Shown piece after piece: positions 1 to 9,533 of a stretch of 64,000 nucleotides of DNA. The stretch spans positions 1 through 64,000 of the forward strand of contig NZ_CAJGZJ010000002.1 of NCBI RefSeq assembly GCF_904846225.1, read 5' to 3'. Source of the stretch: Psychrobacter immobilis (GTDB taxonomy: Bacteria; Pseudomonadota; Gammaproteobacteria; Pseudomonadales; Moraxellaceae). Numbering within the stretch: the stretch's first letter is position 1; the number at the start of each line of letters is the position of its first letter. A program made the position numbers and the translations under genes. Below the pieces are notes generated by a model. It saw only the letters and a list, made by a program, of their open reading frames with translations, made no database searches and had not been told where the DNA came from.

Positions 1-161
1 ATTGGTTCTTCGACAATTGGTTCTTCGACAATTGGTTCTTCGACAATTGGTTCTTCGACAATTGGTTCTTCGACAATTGGTTCTTCGACAATCGGTTCTT
101 CGACAATCGGTTCTTCGACAATCGGTTCTTCGACAATCGGTTCTTCGACAATCGGTTCTTC
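1..161. repeat. 15-bp tandem repeat, about 10.7 copies, coding
   Basis: The unit attggttcttcgaca is repeated without spacers and encodes EEPIV on the minus strand. The six leftmost copies read attgg (Pro codon CCA) and the next five read atcgg (Pro codon CCG). The array is therefore two homogeneous blocks that differ by one silent base. It continues beyond the left edge. Confidence 0.97.
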
Positions 162-515
162 ATTACCACCATCAGCAGTAGGCACAACCACCTGAAAGCT
201 AAAGCTTGCAAAACCAATCGTATCATCCACTTGCAACAGACTCGACTTATTGCCTTCGATACGTTCATCATTGATGAATGTTCCGTTTGATGAATCCAAA
301 TCTTTTACATACAACTGACCATTTAGTGTGCTCAGCACTGCGTGATTACGCGATACCTCCTTACTGCCAAGTACCACGTCGTTATCGTTGCCGCGTCCAA
401 CAGACAGGCTGTCATTGATTGTCAGCGTCAAATCACCAAGTGCCTCGGTTAACGCATTTAGCTGCCAAGTCCCTTTTTCTACCGCTCTATCCGTGCTATC
501 CATATTGTTCACCAT
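1..515 (-). CDS. FHA-domain protein with (EEPIV)n repeat tail, 3' end outside window
   Basis: Partial gene; 171 codons are visible and the frame is open to the left edge. The ATG at 515 is preceded by AAGGAGTG at a good distance. Residues about 15-105 form a forkhead-associated domain, a phosphothreonine-binding fold. The typical motifs are present: GRGNDNDVVLG, SRNHAVL and SSNGTFIND. After about residue 118 the protein becomes a pentapeptide repeat, Glu-Glu-Pro-Ile-Val, at least ten times over and continuing past the edge. FHA proteins usually read Ser/Thr kinase signals or organise secretion and cell-wall machinery; no kinase or phosphatase partner is visible here, so the role is unknown. 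The next gene upstream (start 1504) lies on the same strand, 137 bases away. Domain call is firm; function is open. Confidence 0.88.
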   Translation of the reverse strand, partial: MVNNMDSTDRAVEKGTWQLNALTEALGDLTLTINDSLSVGRGNDNDVVLGSKEVSRNHAVLSTLNGQLYVKDLDSSNGTFINDERIEGNKSSLLQVDDTIGFASFSFQVVVPTADGGNEEPIVEEPIVEEPIVEEPIVEEPIVEEPIVEEPIVEEPIVEEPIVEEPIVEEP

Positions 516-652
516 GTAATCACTCCTTATTTTTTCTATTAAATTCCAAATACTGCTGGATAATCTTTGCCAATTTTAAAGAGATTTTGTACTTATTTTA
601 ATATAAAACGTCATAATTCAGAAAATGACTGCTCAAATGATTATTGACCAAG

Positions 653-1504
653 TTATTTAGGGATAAAACGAGGTTTCAGAATACCATTTAGTTTACTGTA
701 TGGAATACTTAATGTGGGCATACCAGAGGAATAAGGGCCGATAGCGTAATGCTGATAACGAATGTCGATACCTTTATCCGTTAATGTCACATTATCGCTC
801 AATGTAAATGGCCAGTTTTTCTCATAGCTGCTGACATTATTATCAAACGTTTTGACCCATGTTTTATAGGCATCATAGGCAAGCGTTTTAAAGCGCGGTT
901 TTTTTCCTGCTACCAGCATATCATCAAGTTTGACTTGTTTTTTAGCGCTAGAATCGAATATCAAATACTCGCTATAAGGCATGCCATGAGCACCGCCGGT
1001 AAAGACATAAGTGTTGATTTCGAACATCTCAAAACTATTGACATGCCCTAGATACTCAGGTGTAACCATCAAGCTATACGCCAATGAACTCCCTTCAGGT
1101 ATGTCCTTAAATTGTGAGCTAGCAAAATCATTTATGGCAGCTTGAACGTCTGTCTGACTGCTTTTCGTTTTGATAGGCGCTGACTCAGACGGCTTACTAT
1201 TCACGACCAAATTATTGATACGTGTATTGGTAATACTATTAATCCAAGCGTGATTGGTTTCGAGATATTTGATCTCGATTTCTGGACAGTTGTCACGCTC
1301 ATTACACAGTTCTTGTATATTCTTTGGAAGCTGATAATCGAGATGATTGCTATGGCTGATAAGACTTTCAGCGTTCACAGACATATTGGCTACACCGATC
1401 AGTAATCCACTAGTCAACAGCCCAATCAAACGTAGATAACCGCCTCTTATCGCTAAGTTCGATAGTATTGTTTCTTTATTATCAGCTCGATTAAAAGCGC
1501 CCAT
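653..1504 (-). CDS. DUF3298 (RsiV-like) exported protein
   Basis: 283 aa. A longer reading from TTG at 1537 is possible, but the ATG at 1504 has AAGAGG six bases upstream and is preferred. Residues about 22-45 are hydrophobic with a small-residue end (NAES), like a signal peptide or anchor. The C-terminal half matches the DUF3298/RsiV layout: a FTGGAHG turn, then a YLIFD strand, LDDML, and a C-terminal block TDKGIDIRYQHYAIGPYSSG ending in IPYSKL. In the RsiV family this domain can bind lysozyme, but most members are uncharacterised envelope proteins. It is the gene upstream of the FHA gene on the same strand. No lipobox is seen. Confidence 0.72.
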   Translation of the reverse strand: MGAFNRADNKETILSNLAIRGGYLRLIGLLTSGLLIGVANMSVNAESLISHSNHLDYQLPKNIQELCNERDNCPEIEIKYLETNHAWINSITNTRINNLVVNSKPSESAPIKTKSSQTDVQAAINDFASSQFKDIPEGSSLAYSLMVTPEYLGHVNSFEMFEINTYVFTGGAHGMPYSEYLIFDSSAKKQVKLDDMLVAGKKPRFKTLAYDAYKTWVKTFDNNVSSYEKNWPFTLSDNVTLTDKGIDIRYQHYAIGPYSSGMPTLSIPYSKLNGILKPRFIPK

Positions 1505-1672
1505 ATATCCTCTTCTATAAAATAATAGGTTACTCAATATCTTAACGTAACCATCACGATGTATTGTAGGAACACTGTTGGTGTTTTTAAGGTGTTACTG
1601 CTTATTGCATAACTTATCGCACTACCGTTTTGCTAAGCTTTAGACTAGGCCGTGTCCTAAATCACAGCCAAT

Positions 1673-1702
1673 AAAAAAGACACGGCTGGCGTGTCTTTTT
1701 TG
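1673..1702 (-). terminator. Rho-independent terminator of prfC
   Basis: Stem AAAAAAGACAC / GTGTCTTTTTT around a GGCTGGC loop, followed by T-runs on both strands. It lies just past the prfC stop. Confidence 0.85.
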
Positions 1703-1728
1703 TTGGTTATACAATGAGATATCTGATT

Positions 1729-3351
1729 TTAATGCTCACGAGTATTGCTAAAGGTCACTTCTGGATAACGATCTTGCATCAACTGCAAGTTAACCCGAGA
1801 TGGGGCTAAATAAGTTAAATAGCCACCACCATCTAGCGATAGCTGGTCATGTGCTTTGCGTTTAAACTTAGCCAGCGCTACCTCATCATCACAGTGAATC
1901 CAGCGTACCGTAGCAATCGATACCGGCTCAAACACACACTGCACTTTGTATTCTTCTTTGAGACGATGCGCGACCACTTCAAACTGTAGCACACCCACAG
2001 CACCCAAGATTAAATCATTATTAATCTGCGGCATAAACACCTGTGTTGCGCCCTCTTCACTCAGCTGCTGTAGACCTTTTTGTAAGGCTTTGGATTTGAG
2101 CGGATCTTTGAGCACCACACGGCGGAACAGTTCAGGCGCAAAATGCGGAATACCCGTAAAGCTCAGTACTTCGCCTTCGGTGAAACTGTCACCGATAGAA
2201 ATCGTTCCATGGTTATGAAGACCAATAATATCACCTGGATAGGCTTCTTCTAACGCTTCGCGGTCACCTGCGAGGAACGTCAAGGCATCGGCAATGCGTA
2301 TGTCTTTGCCCAGACGTACGTGATTCATTTTCATGCCTTTTTCGTACTTACCTGAGCAAACACGTAAGAACGCGATACGGTCACGGTGACGGGGATCCAT
2401 ATTGGCCTGAATTTTGAAGACAAAACCTGTAAAGTCTGTCTCCGTTGCCGACACTTCACGCTCTTGCGTGGGATGGGCTTTTGGCGGTGGCGCATACTTC
2501 ACTAAAGTATCGAGCACCATATTGACACCAAAATTACCCAGTGCCGTACCAAACAAGACTGGCGTCATCTCGCCCGCCAAAAATGCTTCTTCGCTAAAGT
2601 CTTCTAGCGCCATTTGTACCAGCTCAAGCGATTCCTCAAAAGCGTCAAACATCAGCTGCCCTAGACGCTCACGTATGTCCGGATAATCATAGCCTTCGCG
2701 AGTTTCAGAGACGGTCATCTTGCCGCCATTACCTTTTTCATAAAAGTAAGTCTTGTTTTCGGTCAAATGATAGACACCAACAAAGTCTTGCCCCATACCG
2801 ATAGGCCACGTCATTGGAATGCATTTAATCTTTAGAACCGCTTCAATTTCACTAAGCAGCTCAAGCGGCTCGCGAATCTGACGATCCAGCTTATTAACAA
2901 AAGATATAATAGGCGTATCACGCATACGGCAAACTTCCATCAGCTTGATGGTACGTTCTTCCACGCCCTTCGCACCATCCACCATCATCAGCGCACTATC
3001 AACGGCGGTCAAGGTACGATAAGTATCTTCACTGAAGTCGGCGTGACCAGGGGTATCCAGTAAGTTGACCATGTGATCTTGATAAGGAAACTGCATGACG
3101 GATGTGGTAATCGAGATGCCACGTTCTTGCTCCATGCTCATCCAATCCGAGGTGGCGTGACGATCTGTTTTTCGACCTTTGACCTCACCCACCACTTGAA
3201 TCGCCTGTCCCCATAACAGTAATTTTTCAGTCATGGTGGTCTTACCCGCATCAGGATGCGAGATAATGGCAAAAGTACGGCGTTTGGCAACTTCTTTGTT
3301 TAATTTCTTTGGATCTACGCTCATAGTTTTCGGCTTCAACGGTTGTGTCAT
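1729..3351 (-). CDS. prfC: Peptide chain release factor 3
   Basis: 540 aa, close to the family size (about 529). RF3 is a cytoplasmic GTPase that recycles RF1 and RF2 from the ribosome after termination. Visible GTPase motifs are P-loop SHPDAGKTT (about residues 32-40), switch region with [19 protein letters not shown] and NKLD. The sequence after the P-loop ([20 protein letters not shown]) is typical of RF3 and separates it from EF-G and TypA. The ATG at 3351 has only a weak ribosome site; a second ATG nine codons later (MSVDPKKL) would also leave the GTPase domain intact. It appears to be a single-gene unit with its own terminator. Confidence 0.96.
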   Translation of the reverse strand: MTQPLKPKTMSVDPKKLNKEVAKRRTFAIISHPDAGKTTMTEKLLLWGQAIQVVGEVKGRKTDRHATSDWMSMEQERGISITTSVMQFPYQDHMVNLLDTPGHADFSEDTYRTLTAVDSALMMVDGAKGVEERTIKLMEVCRMRDTPIISFVNKLDRQIREPLELLSEIEAVLKIKCIPMTWPIGMGQDFVGVYHLTENKTYFYEKGNGGKMTVSETREGYDYPDIRERLGQLMFDAFEESLELVQMALEDFSEEAFLAGEMTPVLFGTALGNFGVNMVLDTLVKYAPPPKAHPTQEREVSATETDFTGFVFKIQANMDPRHRDRIAFLRVCSGKYEKGMKMNHVRLGKDIRIADALTFLAGDREALEEAYPGDIIGLHNHGTISIGDSFTEGEVLSFTGIPHFAPELFRRVVLKDPLKSKALQKGLQQLSEEGATQVFMPQINNDLILGAVGVLQFEVVAHRLKEEYKVQCVFEPVSIATVRWIHCDDEVALAKFKRKAHDQLSLDGGGYLTYLAPSRVNLQLMQDRYPEVTFSNTREH

Positions 3352-3433
3352 TTAGAAGACAATCTAAATAAATATAATAAATAATGGACGTATTGTAGCC
3401 GATTTAGCATCAAGGTGCAGAATTAGCGCATAA

Positions 3434-3478
3434 AAAAACACTCTCCATTCAGTAAATAGAGAGTGTTATTGGCTTTTT
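3434..3478 (-). terminator. Rho-independent terminator of the lipoprotein gene
   Basis: Stem AACACTCTC / GAGAGTGTT with a 12-base loop. On the minus strand it is followed by a run of T, right after the stop at 3484. Confidence 0.85.
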
Positions 3479-3483
3479 TAACC

Positions 3484-4410
3484 TTAATGGTAGCGTTGTA
3501 TTTGCGCTGCCAAAAAGTCTCCTGCCACCTCGTTGACTAGCGTGCAATCTACCACACCGCGACGACTGTCAGTATTCGGCTCAGCGATCCCTTTTTCTAC
3601 ATAGTTTGCTTCATAAACAGCATTTTTGTCATCCGTGCCGTTGGTATATTCGACACCATTGTATTGATAAGCAGGCTGATTTTGGTATTCAAAAAACGTC
3701 ACTTGCGCTACGTCTTGCTTGTTACCAATTCCAGCGCCAAACTCAGACAATCTATAACCTCTATTGTCACTAAAACGTTCTTCGGCGGCTTTAATCCATC
3801 TACCAAGCGACGAATATCCCGTCTTGTTTTTTTCATTAAATGCTAAAAACGAGCGTTCGCTGGTCACTACGGGTATATAACAAACAGAACCTGTTGGGAA
3901 CGCTGTACCAGCTGGAATATCAGGATAATTATTCAAGTCAGTAATAATGCCGCGACGGTTATTTATATTAGTGCCAGCCCTATAACTGTTCGCTTGCAAT
4001 CCTGTTAAATCTAGCGTTTTATAATTGGTTTCATACTTGAGTTTATTATTACTGTTTTTTTCATAGATAGGACGTTTGACTGTGCGGCCGTCCACCTCGA
4101 TATCTTTGTTGTCCAGATTCCCTTCAAAGTTGTCTGCCAATACCATTCTGTTTAAGGTATTCAAACTCTGATTACTATAATTATTAACGAGATTTTTTAT
4201 CTTAATGTCGCGCTCACCATCACGATATGTCTCATCGATGCGTGCAATTGCACTATCATTGGCTTGACTGTCATAGCTCTTAGCAAAGTTGGTCAGCGTA
4301 ATTTTATTACTGTCACCACCAGACCCATAACTCCCATCGTCTTCTTCGCAGCCCACCAGCATCAAAGCAAGAAGAGAAAAAATGCTCGGTATTACAATTG
4401 ATCTGTTCAT
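3484..4410 (-). CDS. Putative lipoprotein, family not recognised
   Basis: 308 aa. The ATG at 4410 is chosen over the TTG immediately before it; AAGGA lies nine bases upstream. A classic lipoprotein signal ends in LVGC with Cys21 as the lipid attachment site, followed by an acidic linker (EEDDGSYGSGGDS). The mature part is rich in Asn, Asp and Tyr, with several short Asn-rich stretches (NNYSNQ, NINNRRG) and two late cysteines (VCYIP and VVDCT) that could form a disulfide. No catalytic motif is recognised. Transcribed alone, with its own terminator. Lipoprotein status is firm; function is unknown. Confidence 0.82.
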   Translation of the reverse strand: MNRSIVIPSIFSLLALMLVGCEEDDGSYGSGGDSNKITLTNFAKSYDSQANDSAIARIDETYRDGERDIKIKNLVNNYSNQSLNTLNRMVLADNFEGNLDNKDIEVDGRTVKRPIYEKNSNNKLKYETNYKTLDLTGLQANSYRAGTNINNRRGIITDLNNYPDIPAGTAFPTGSVCYIPVVTSERSFLAFNEKNKTGYSSLGRWIKAAEERFSDNRGYRLSEFGAGIGNKQDVAQVTFFEYQNQPAYQYNGVEYTNGTDDKNAVYEANYVEKGIAEPNTDSRRGVVDCTLVNEVAGDFLAAQIQRYH

Positions 4411-4687
4411 CAACCAATGTCCTTGTGATGGGTAAGATTTTTTATCAATTATTCTGATGATTTTAGTACAAACAGTAACATTGTTAGTTTATATTATTAC
4501 GGCATTAATTTATAGTAAAAGCTCGGCGACTGTCTCAATTCATAAAAGCAAATATTTAATACTTTGCTTACAAAGCCACACTATATATTTACGACTGACA
4601 TATAGAGATGAATGAGTGGTTTGTTATGCTAAGTCTCGTATTAAAACATACCAATCAATCATAAAAACTTAAAATAAAGGATGTATT

Positions 4688-5101
4688 ATGCAAACATTAT
4701 ACTCTACCAAAGCAGCAGTTACTGGTGGTCGTGCAGGTAGTGCCAGCCTTCAAGACAGTGATCTAAAGATTAATATGGTTGCTCCTGGTTCAGGTAAAGA
4801 TGGCAACAACCCAGAACAGTTATTTGCGATGGGTTATGCTGCTTGCTTCGATGGCGCGCTTGGTGCGGTTAAAGGGGCAGAAAAAGCGAAGTTTGATTCT
4901 ACTACTGAAGTGTCAGTAGAGCTCATGAAAGGTGAAGGCCTAGATTTTCAATTGGCTGCGAAGATTCATGTCGTTGGTGAAAACACAGAACTGTCTGCTG
5001 ATGAATTTCAAACGCTAGTTGAAAAAGCACACCAAGTTTGCCCATATTCAAAAGCCACTCGTGGCAATATCGAAGTTGAAGTGACCTCAGAAGTAAAATA
5101 A
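4688..5101 (+). CDS. ohr: Organic hydroperoxide resistance protein (Ohr)
   Basis: 137 aa, full length. Ohr is a homodimeric thiol peroxidase that reduces organic hydroperoxides. Both catalytic cysteines are present: Cys53 in AACFDGAL and Cys118 in VCPYSKATRGN. The spacing and the CPYSKATRGN ending fit Ohr rather than the OsmC branch. ATG at 4688 with AAGGA upstream. No OhrR-type repressor gene is adjacent. The stop codon sits inside a 12-bp tandem repeat. Confidence 0.93.
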   Translation: MQTLYSTKAAVTGGRAGSASLQDSDLKINMVAPGSGKDGNNPEQLFAMGYAACFDGALGAVKGAEKAKFDSTTEVSVELMKGEGLDFQLAAKIHVVGENTELSADEFQTLVEKAHQVCPYSKATRGNIEVEVTSEVK

Positions 5102-5130
5102 GAAGTAAAATAAGAAGTAAAATAAGAAGT
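5090..5130 (+). repeat. 12-bp tandem repeat over the ohr stop codon, 3.4 copies
   Basis: Unit gaagtaaaataa occurs at 5090-5101, 5102-5113 and 5114-5125, with a partial copy to 5130. The first copy contains the real end of ohr (Glu-Val-Lys-stop); the others repeat the same in-frame tail and stop downstream. Confidence 0.97.
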
Positions 5131-5419
5131 CAATATCTAAATGGGTCAAGCAATACTTAAAGGGTTCAACTCCTTGATAGGTCACGACCTTATTTAAACA
5201 TTTTTACAAATTTTTGTATAAAAGAATCCAGTCAACGCTGGGTTCTTTTTTTGTTTCGGATTTTGGTATAGCTGATCTGACTTGAAAGCGGTACAAAGCA
5301 ACATTAATGCTAACAATATTGACGCTAGAATATCTCGTAACGGTTAAGCAGTTCGGCACGCGCTGATTTTATCGTTATAATAAGCGTCTATTTTATCTAA
5401 TAGCTGATAAGTGACTTTT
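5102..5419 (+). other. Intergenic ohr-polA, 318 bases
   Basis: Holds the rest of the 12-bp repeat, an isolated T-arm-like stem-loop near 5159-5178 that is not part of a tRNA, and the ohr terminator. The rest shows nothing clear apart from the presumed polA promoter. Confidence 0.6.
5221..5251 (+). terminator. Rho-independent terminator of ohr
   Basis: AAAGAATCCAG and CTGGGTTCTTT arms around TCAACG, followed by a T-run. Confidence 0.85.
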
Positions 5420-8398
5420 ATGACTGATAATACGACTGACAACATGACTGGCAGTGGGCACAATTCCCACCAAGCAATCGACCCTACCACTTTACCGAAT
5501 TTTGACACGATGCCCAATGTAGCGACCATGGATACCAGTCACGTGGATAAATCTCAACCGCCTTTTATCTTGGTTGATGGGTCTTATTATCTGTTTCGCA
5601 CGTATCATGCTCTGCCAAAAACCATGCAAAACTCGCAAGGCCTAATAACCAATGCGATTCGTGGCACCCTCAATGCGCTGCTCAAGCTCATGCGTCGTTA
5701 TCACCCGACTCACATGGCAGTCTGCTTTGATACCAAGTCGCCAACATTTCGCCATCATATGTCATCGGATTACAAGGCGGCTCGTCCACCCATCGATATC
5801 GAGTTGGTCGAGCAGATTCCTTATATTCATCGTTTAGTGACCGCATTGGGCATTCCCTTATTACGTATTGAAGGGGCGGAAGCCGACGATATTATCGGTA
5901 CGCTGGCCCACCGTGCGGTGGAACAAGGTCATCATGTGATCATTTCCACAGGTGATAAAGACATGATGCAGCTGGTTAATGACTGCGTGATACTAGAAGA
6001 CAGCTTTACGGGTAAAGTGACGGACACTCAAGCAGTCATCGATAAATTCGGCATCAATCCAAACCAAATGATTGATTTTTTGACCTTGATGGGCGATGCC
6101 TCTGACGGTATTAAAGGCGTGCCTGGCATCGGTAAAAAAACCGCGAAAGACTTGCTGGTTGAGTACGGCACCATCGACGGTATGCTAAAACATATTGGCT
6201 TTATAAAAGGGCGCGGTGCCAAAGGTTTGATTGAGCACGCAGATGATATTCCGTTCAATGCAAAACTGGCAACCATCGTAACGGATTTGGATATCGGTCA
6301 AGACTGGAACGACTTAAAAATCAATACCGATCCTTGTGCCTATATTGATGAATTGCGTGAGTTATATAATGAGCTTGAGTTTAGAAATGAGCTGGCATCA
6401 CTCGATCATCCGAACCATCCAGCCAATGGCTCGCAAAGTGTCGCGGATAGCCAAGCCGATGCCGAATCACAAGCACAAATCGCTAAATCCCTACAATCGA
6501 CCAAAATTGATACTATAAAAGACAGCAAAAATCACGATAAAGCGTGGCACACTATTTTGGATGAGCCAGCATTTGACAGCTTAGTTAAATTATTAGCGTC
6601 TGCGCCTCATTTTGTCATTGATACCGAAACCACCAGTGTTCATTGGCGCGAGGCACAAATCGTCGGTCTATCTTTTGCTGTACAAGCGCATGAAGCCTAT
6701 TATGTGCCACTTAAGCACAGCTTGGAAGGCGATGAGCTGACTACCAAGCAACTCGACCGCGATACAGTTTTGGCACGCTTAAAGCCTGTTTTAGAAAATC
6801 CAAACATCGGTAAAATCGGTCAACATCTAAAATACGATGCCCATATTCTCAGTCACTATGATATTGACCTCGTCGGTGCGATACACGAGCAGCCAAATAA
6901 TTGGGCAATGGATACCATGCTTGCCAGCTATGTGATTAACGCGGCTGCCACGCGCCACGGAATGGACGATTTGGCGCGGCATTATCTGCAAACCCAAACC
7001 ATTAGCTATGAAGACGTCGCGGGTAAAGGCGCGAAGCAAGTGACTTTTGATCAGGTTGCCATTGATATCGCTAGTGATTATGCGTGCGAAGATGCCGATA
7101 TCACTTATCAATTGTTTGACGTGTTCAGTGTGGAGCTTGCTAACGATGCCAATAATGCCAAATTGCTCCATGAGTTAGAGATTCCAACGGCAGAGATACT
7201 TTGTCAAATGGAAGCGCATGGTATTCTTATCAAGCGCCCATTCTTAAAAGAGTTATCAAAACGCTTTGACGAAGAAATCATCGCCCTAGAAAAACGCGCA
7301 TATGAGGTGGCAGGAGAAGAATTTAACTTAGGCTCACCAAAGCAGCTTGGTGAGATGCTGTTTGACAAGCTGGGCGTGGCTGGTGGCAAAAAAACCAAAT
7401 CTGGTCAATACTCAACTGGTGAAGCGGTACTGTCGAAGATTGATCACCCGTTGGTCGATATCACTTTAGAGTATCGCGGTTTATCTAAGCTTAAAAGCAC
7501 TTATACTGATGCGCTTGATAATGTCGCCGATAGCGAGACTGATCGTGTGCATACCAGTTATCATCAAGCATTGACCAGCACTGGCCGACTGTCTTCAACG
7601 GAGCCCAATTTACAAAACATTCCTATTCGTACCGCGACTGGCCGCTTGATTCGCCAAGCTTTTATTGCGCCAAAAGGTCGCGTAATCTTAGCGGCGGATT
7701 ATTCACAAATTGAATTGCGTTTGATGGCGCATTTTTCAGGGGATGATAACCTGACTCATGCTTTTAATGAAGGGTTAGACATTCACGCAGCGACTGCCGC
7801 TGAAGTGTTAGGAAAAGAGGTGGCGGATGTGACATCAACCGAGCGCCGTAATGCCAAAGCCATTAATTTCGGTTTGCTCTATGGCATGAGCGCCTTTGGT
7901 CTTGCCAAGCAGTTACAGATGAGTCGCGGCGAAGCGCAAGACTATATCGATATGTACTTTGAGCGTTATCCTGGTGTCAAAAACTATATGATTAATACGC
8001 GTACCAGTGCTTATGAGCACGGCTATGTCGAGACAATATTGGGTCGCAAACTCTATACGCCTGATATCAATCATAGCAATCGTATGGTCAAGCAAGGGGC
8101 TGAACGCGCAGCGATTAACGCCCCTCTACAAGGCTCAGCCGCTGACCTGATCAAACTTGCCATGATTGCGGTTGATAAAGTATTGCCGAAAGATCAGGCA
8201 AAAATGCTGCTACAAGTTCATGACGAATTGGTGTTTGAAGTTGATGCAGATAAAGTAGACGCGGTTAGCCAATTAATTACCTATGCCATGCAAGATGTCT
8301 TAAGGATGACGGCTGCCCAAAAAGGCTGGCACGTTGATTTTGCTGTGCCGTTACTGGTTGAAACGGACAGTGGTCAGAATTGGGATGAAGCGCATTAA
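5420..8398 (+). CDS. polA: DNA polymerase I
   Basis: 992 aa from the ATG at 5420; a GTG nine bases earlier is in frame but less likely. It fills gaps and removes RNA primers during replication and repair. Three domains are seen: 5'-3' exonuclease (about residues 47-320), 3'-5' exonuclease with DTETT at about 401 plus the LKYD and YACEDAD motifs, and polymerase with DYSQIELR at about 760, the O-helix RRNAKAINFGLLYG and HDELVFEV at about 935. All proofreading residues are present, so this is a Klenow-type enzyme with active editing. It is about 60 residues longer than E. coli PolA because of a 45-residue N-terminal extension and a polar linker near residues 335-375. No clear terminator follows. 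Confidence 0.98.
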   Translation: MTDNTTDNMTGSGHNSHQAIDPTTLPNFDTMPNVATMDTSHVDKSQPPFILVDGSYYLFRTYHALPKTMQNSQGLITNAIRGTLNALLKLMRRYHPTHMAVCFDTKSPTFRHHMSSDYKAARPPIDIELVEQIPYIHRLVTALGIPLLRIEGAEADDIIGTLAHRAVEQGHHVIISTGDKDMMQLVNDCVILEDSFTGKVTDTQAVIDKFGINPNQMIDFLTLMGDASDGIKGVPGIGKKTAKDLLVEYGTIDGMLKHIGFIKGRGAKGLIEHADDIPFNAKLATIVTDLDIGQDWNDLKINTDPCAYIDELRELYNELEFRNELASLDHPNHPANGSQSVADSQADAESQAQIAKSLQSTKIDTIKDSKNHDKAWHTILDEPAFDSLVKLLASAPHFVIDTETTSVHWREAQIVGLSFAVQAHEAYYVPLKHSLEGDELTTKQLDRDTVLARLKPVLENPNIGKIGQHLKYDAHILSHYDIDLVGAIHEQPNNWAMDTMLASYVINAAATRHGMDDLARHYLQTQTISYEDVAGKGAKQVTFDQVAIDIASDYACEDADITYQLFDVFSVELANDANNAKLLHELEIPTAEILCQMEAHGILIKRPFLKELSKRFDEEIIALEKRAYEVAGEEFNLGSPKQLGEMLFDKLGVAGGKKTKSGQYSTGEAVLSKIDHPLVDITLEYRGLSKLKSTYTDALDNVADSETDRVHTSYHQALTSTGRLSSTEPNLQNIPIRTATGRLIRQAFIAPKGRVILAADYSQIELRLMAHFSGDDNLTHAFNEGLDIHAATAAEVLGKEVADVTSTERRNAKAINFGLLYGMSAFGLAKQLQMSRGEAQDYIDMYFERYPGVKNYMINTRTSAYEHGYVETILGRKLYTPDINHSNRMVKQGAERAAINAPLQGSAADLIKLAMIAVDKVLPKDQAKMLLQVHDELVFEVDADKVDAVSQLITYAMQDVLRMTAAQKGWHVDFAVPLLVETDSGQNWDEAH

Positions 8399-8768
8399 TC
8401 GCTGACTTATAACTTAAACTAAATGCAGTGAATTTAAATGCAGTGCATTGAAACGTCAGGTGAATTGGCTTTTTCAAGTACTTAGCAAGCGTACCGATAA
8501 AGTCAATTTGCCCGTTTCGACGGGCAATGACCTAATGGCTTAGCTCCTTATGAATACCACATCAGTCAAAAAAATGAGCCATTACATTCGATTATAATTT
8601 TTATATTAACAATATCCTATGACCCATTAGTTATATTAACGAAAACCATGAGATTGATATTGATGTTATAATGACTGTTGACCAGAATATATAGTTGGAT
8701 CAACGTGAGCCTGAGAGCTCACTTTTTTTGTTTCAAATTTTTCTGTTAAAAATCAGGAGTCTGTTATT
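8399..8768 (+). other. Intergenic after polA, 370 bases
   Basis: Contains a 7-bp GC-rich hairpin (TTGCCCG 8508-8514 / CGGGCAA 8521-8527) without a T-run, a TATAAT at 8667-8672 with no good -35, and a strong terminator at 8706-8731 that precedes the next gene rather than following one. No open frame of note. Confidence 0.5.
8706..8731 (+). terminator. Terminator or attenuator ahead of the 8769 gene
   Basis: GTGAGC / GCTCAC stem (8707-8724) with a 6-base loop, then seven T. It stands 37 bases before the next start codon, so it either ends a short transcript from the 5' side or attenuates the membrane-protein gene. Confidence 0.65.
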
Positions 8769-9311
8769 TTGGCAACAGAAAGCATTATTGAAATTCCCGG
8801 TAATATAATATTAATAATATGCCTGCTACGCTGCTTACAGTATGTGTGGAAAAGCCATGTCAAAAAAATCCAAGCTTTTTGGCTGGCTTCTGCTCTTATA
8901 TTTTTGACAGTGATACGTCGTGAGTTGAGCTACTTGCCAGACTTATTTGTGCCAAACGATTTTTCGTTTCTCAACCATTCTTATTATTGGTGGGAGCACA
9001 GCACTTTATTCGTCATCTCTCTAATCAGCCTTGGCTTGTTGATTTACGCGTGGCAATATCTTTGGTCTGTCCTGAAAAACGTGAATATCTCGCTTTATAT
9101 TACGGTGGCCATATTGTCAATACTTCAATATATGGGAGAGAACGCGATTGGATTCCCTCATGCCTTTGGTGGTATCTTAGAGGAAGTGTGCGAGACTGCT
9201 ATCTACGGCATTGCTTTGGTTTATTTATGGCGATTGAACTTCAATGATTATGCCGATTCATTCAATGATGCAAGTGAGCAGCATTATCAAACGTCTACGC
9301 GACAACGGTAA
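8769..9311 (+). CDS. Small multi-pass membrane protein, unknown
   Basis: 180 aa from a TTG start at 8769, with AGGAG nine bases upstream and no usable ATG. About five hydrophobic segments are visible (near residues 10-28, 36-52, 72-95, 100-120 and 138-155), giving an inner-membrane protein with a polar C-terminal tail. Charged residues close to or within helices (RRELSYLPD, WWEHST, EEVCETAIYG) look like functional rather than structural positions. I do not recognise the family. A terminator-like hairpin lies just upstream. Confidence 0.7.
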   Translation: MATESIIEIPGNIILIICLLRCLQYVWKSHVKKIQAFWLASALIFLTVIRRELSYLPDLFVPNDFSFLNHSYYWWEHSTLFVISLISLGLLIYAWQYLWSVLKNVNISLYITVAILSILQYMGENAIGFPHAFGGILEEVCETAIYGIALVYLWRLNFNDYADSFNDASEQHYQTSTRQR

Positions 9312-9533
9312 CGTTTAACTTTTTATGTCATAAGGCAATTATGACTACTTTCATCCAGTGATGTGCTGGATAAGTAAACCGTAAAATGCCCCATAGATTC
9401 TTTGATCAAAGCGATTTCCTTACGCAAAATAGAGTCAGACAAATTTGTTATACTGAGTGTCAGTCCGAGGAACAAGGCATTTGATTGTATGACCTCGATT
9501 TATTGATGATAAATAATAAATGAGTTGCTTATT

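Noticed and set aside
1-161. CRISPR-like array of short repeats
   Set aside because: Units are 15 bp without spacers and encode EEPIV in frame with an FHA domain.
5155-5180. T-arm-like GGTTCAACTCC suggesting a tRNA 3' end
   Set aside because: No acceptor, D-arm or anticodon arm fits upstream; the preceding bases are the ohr stop repeat. A chance match.
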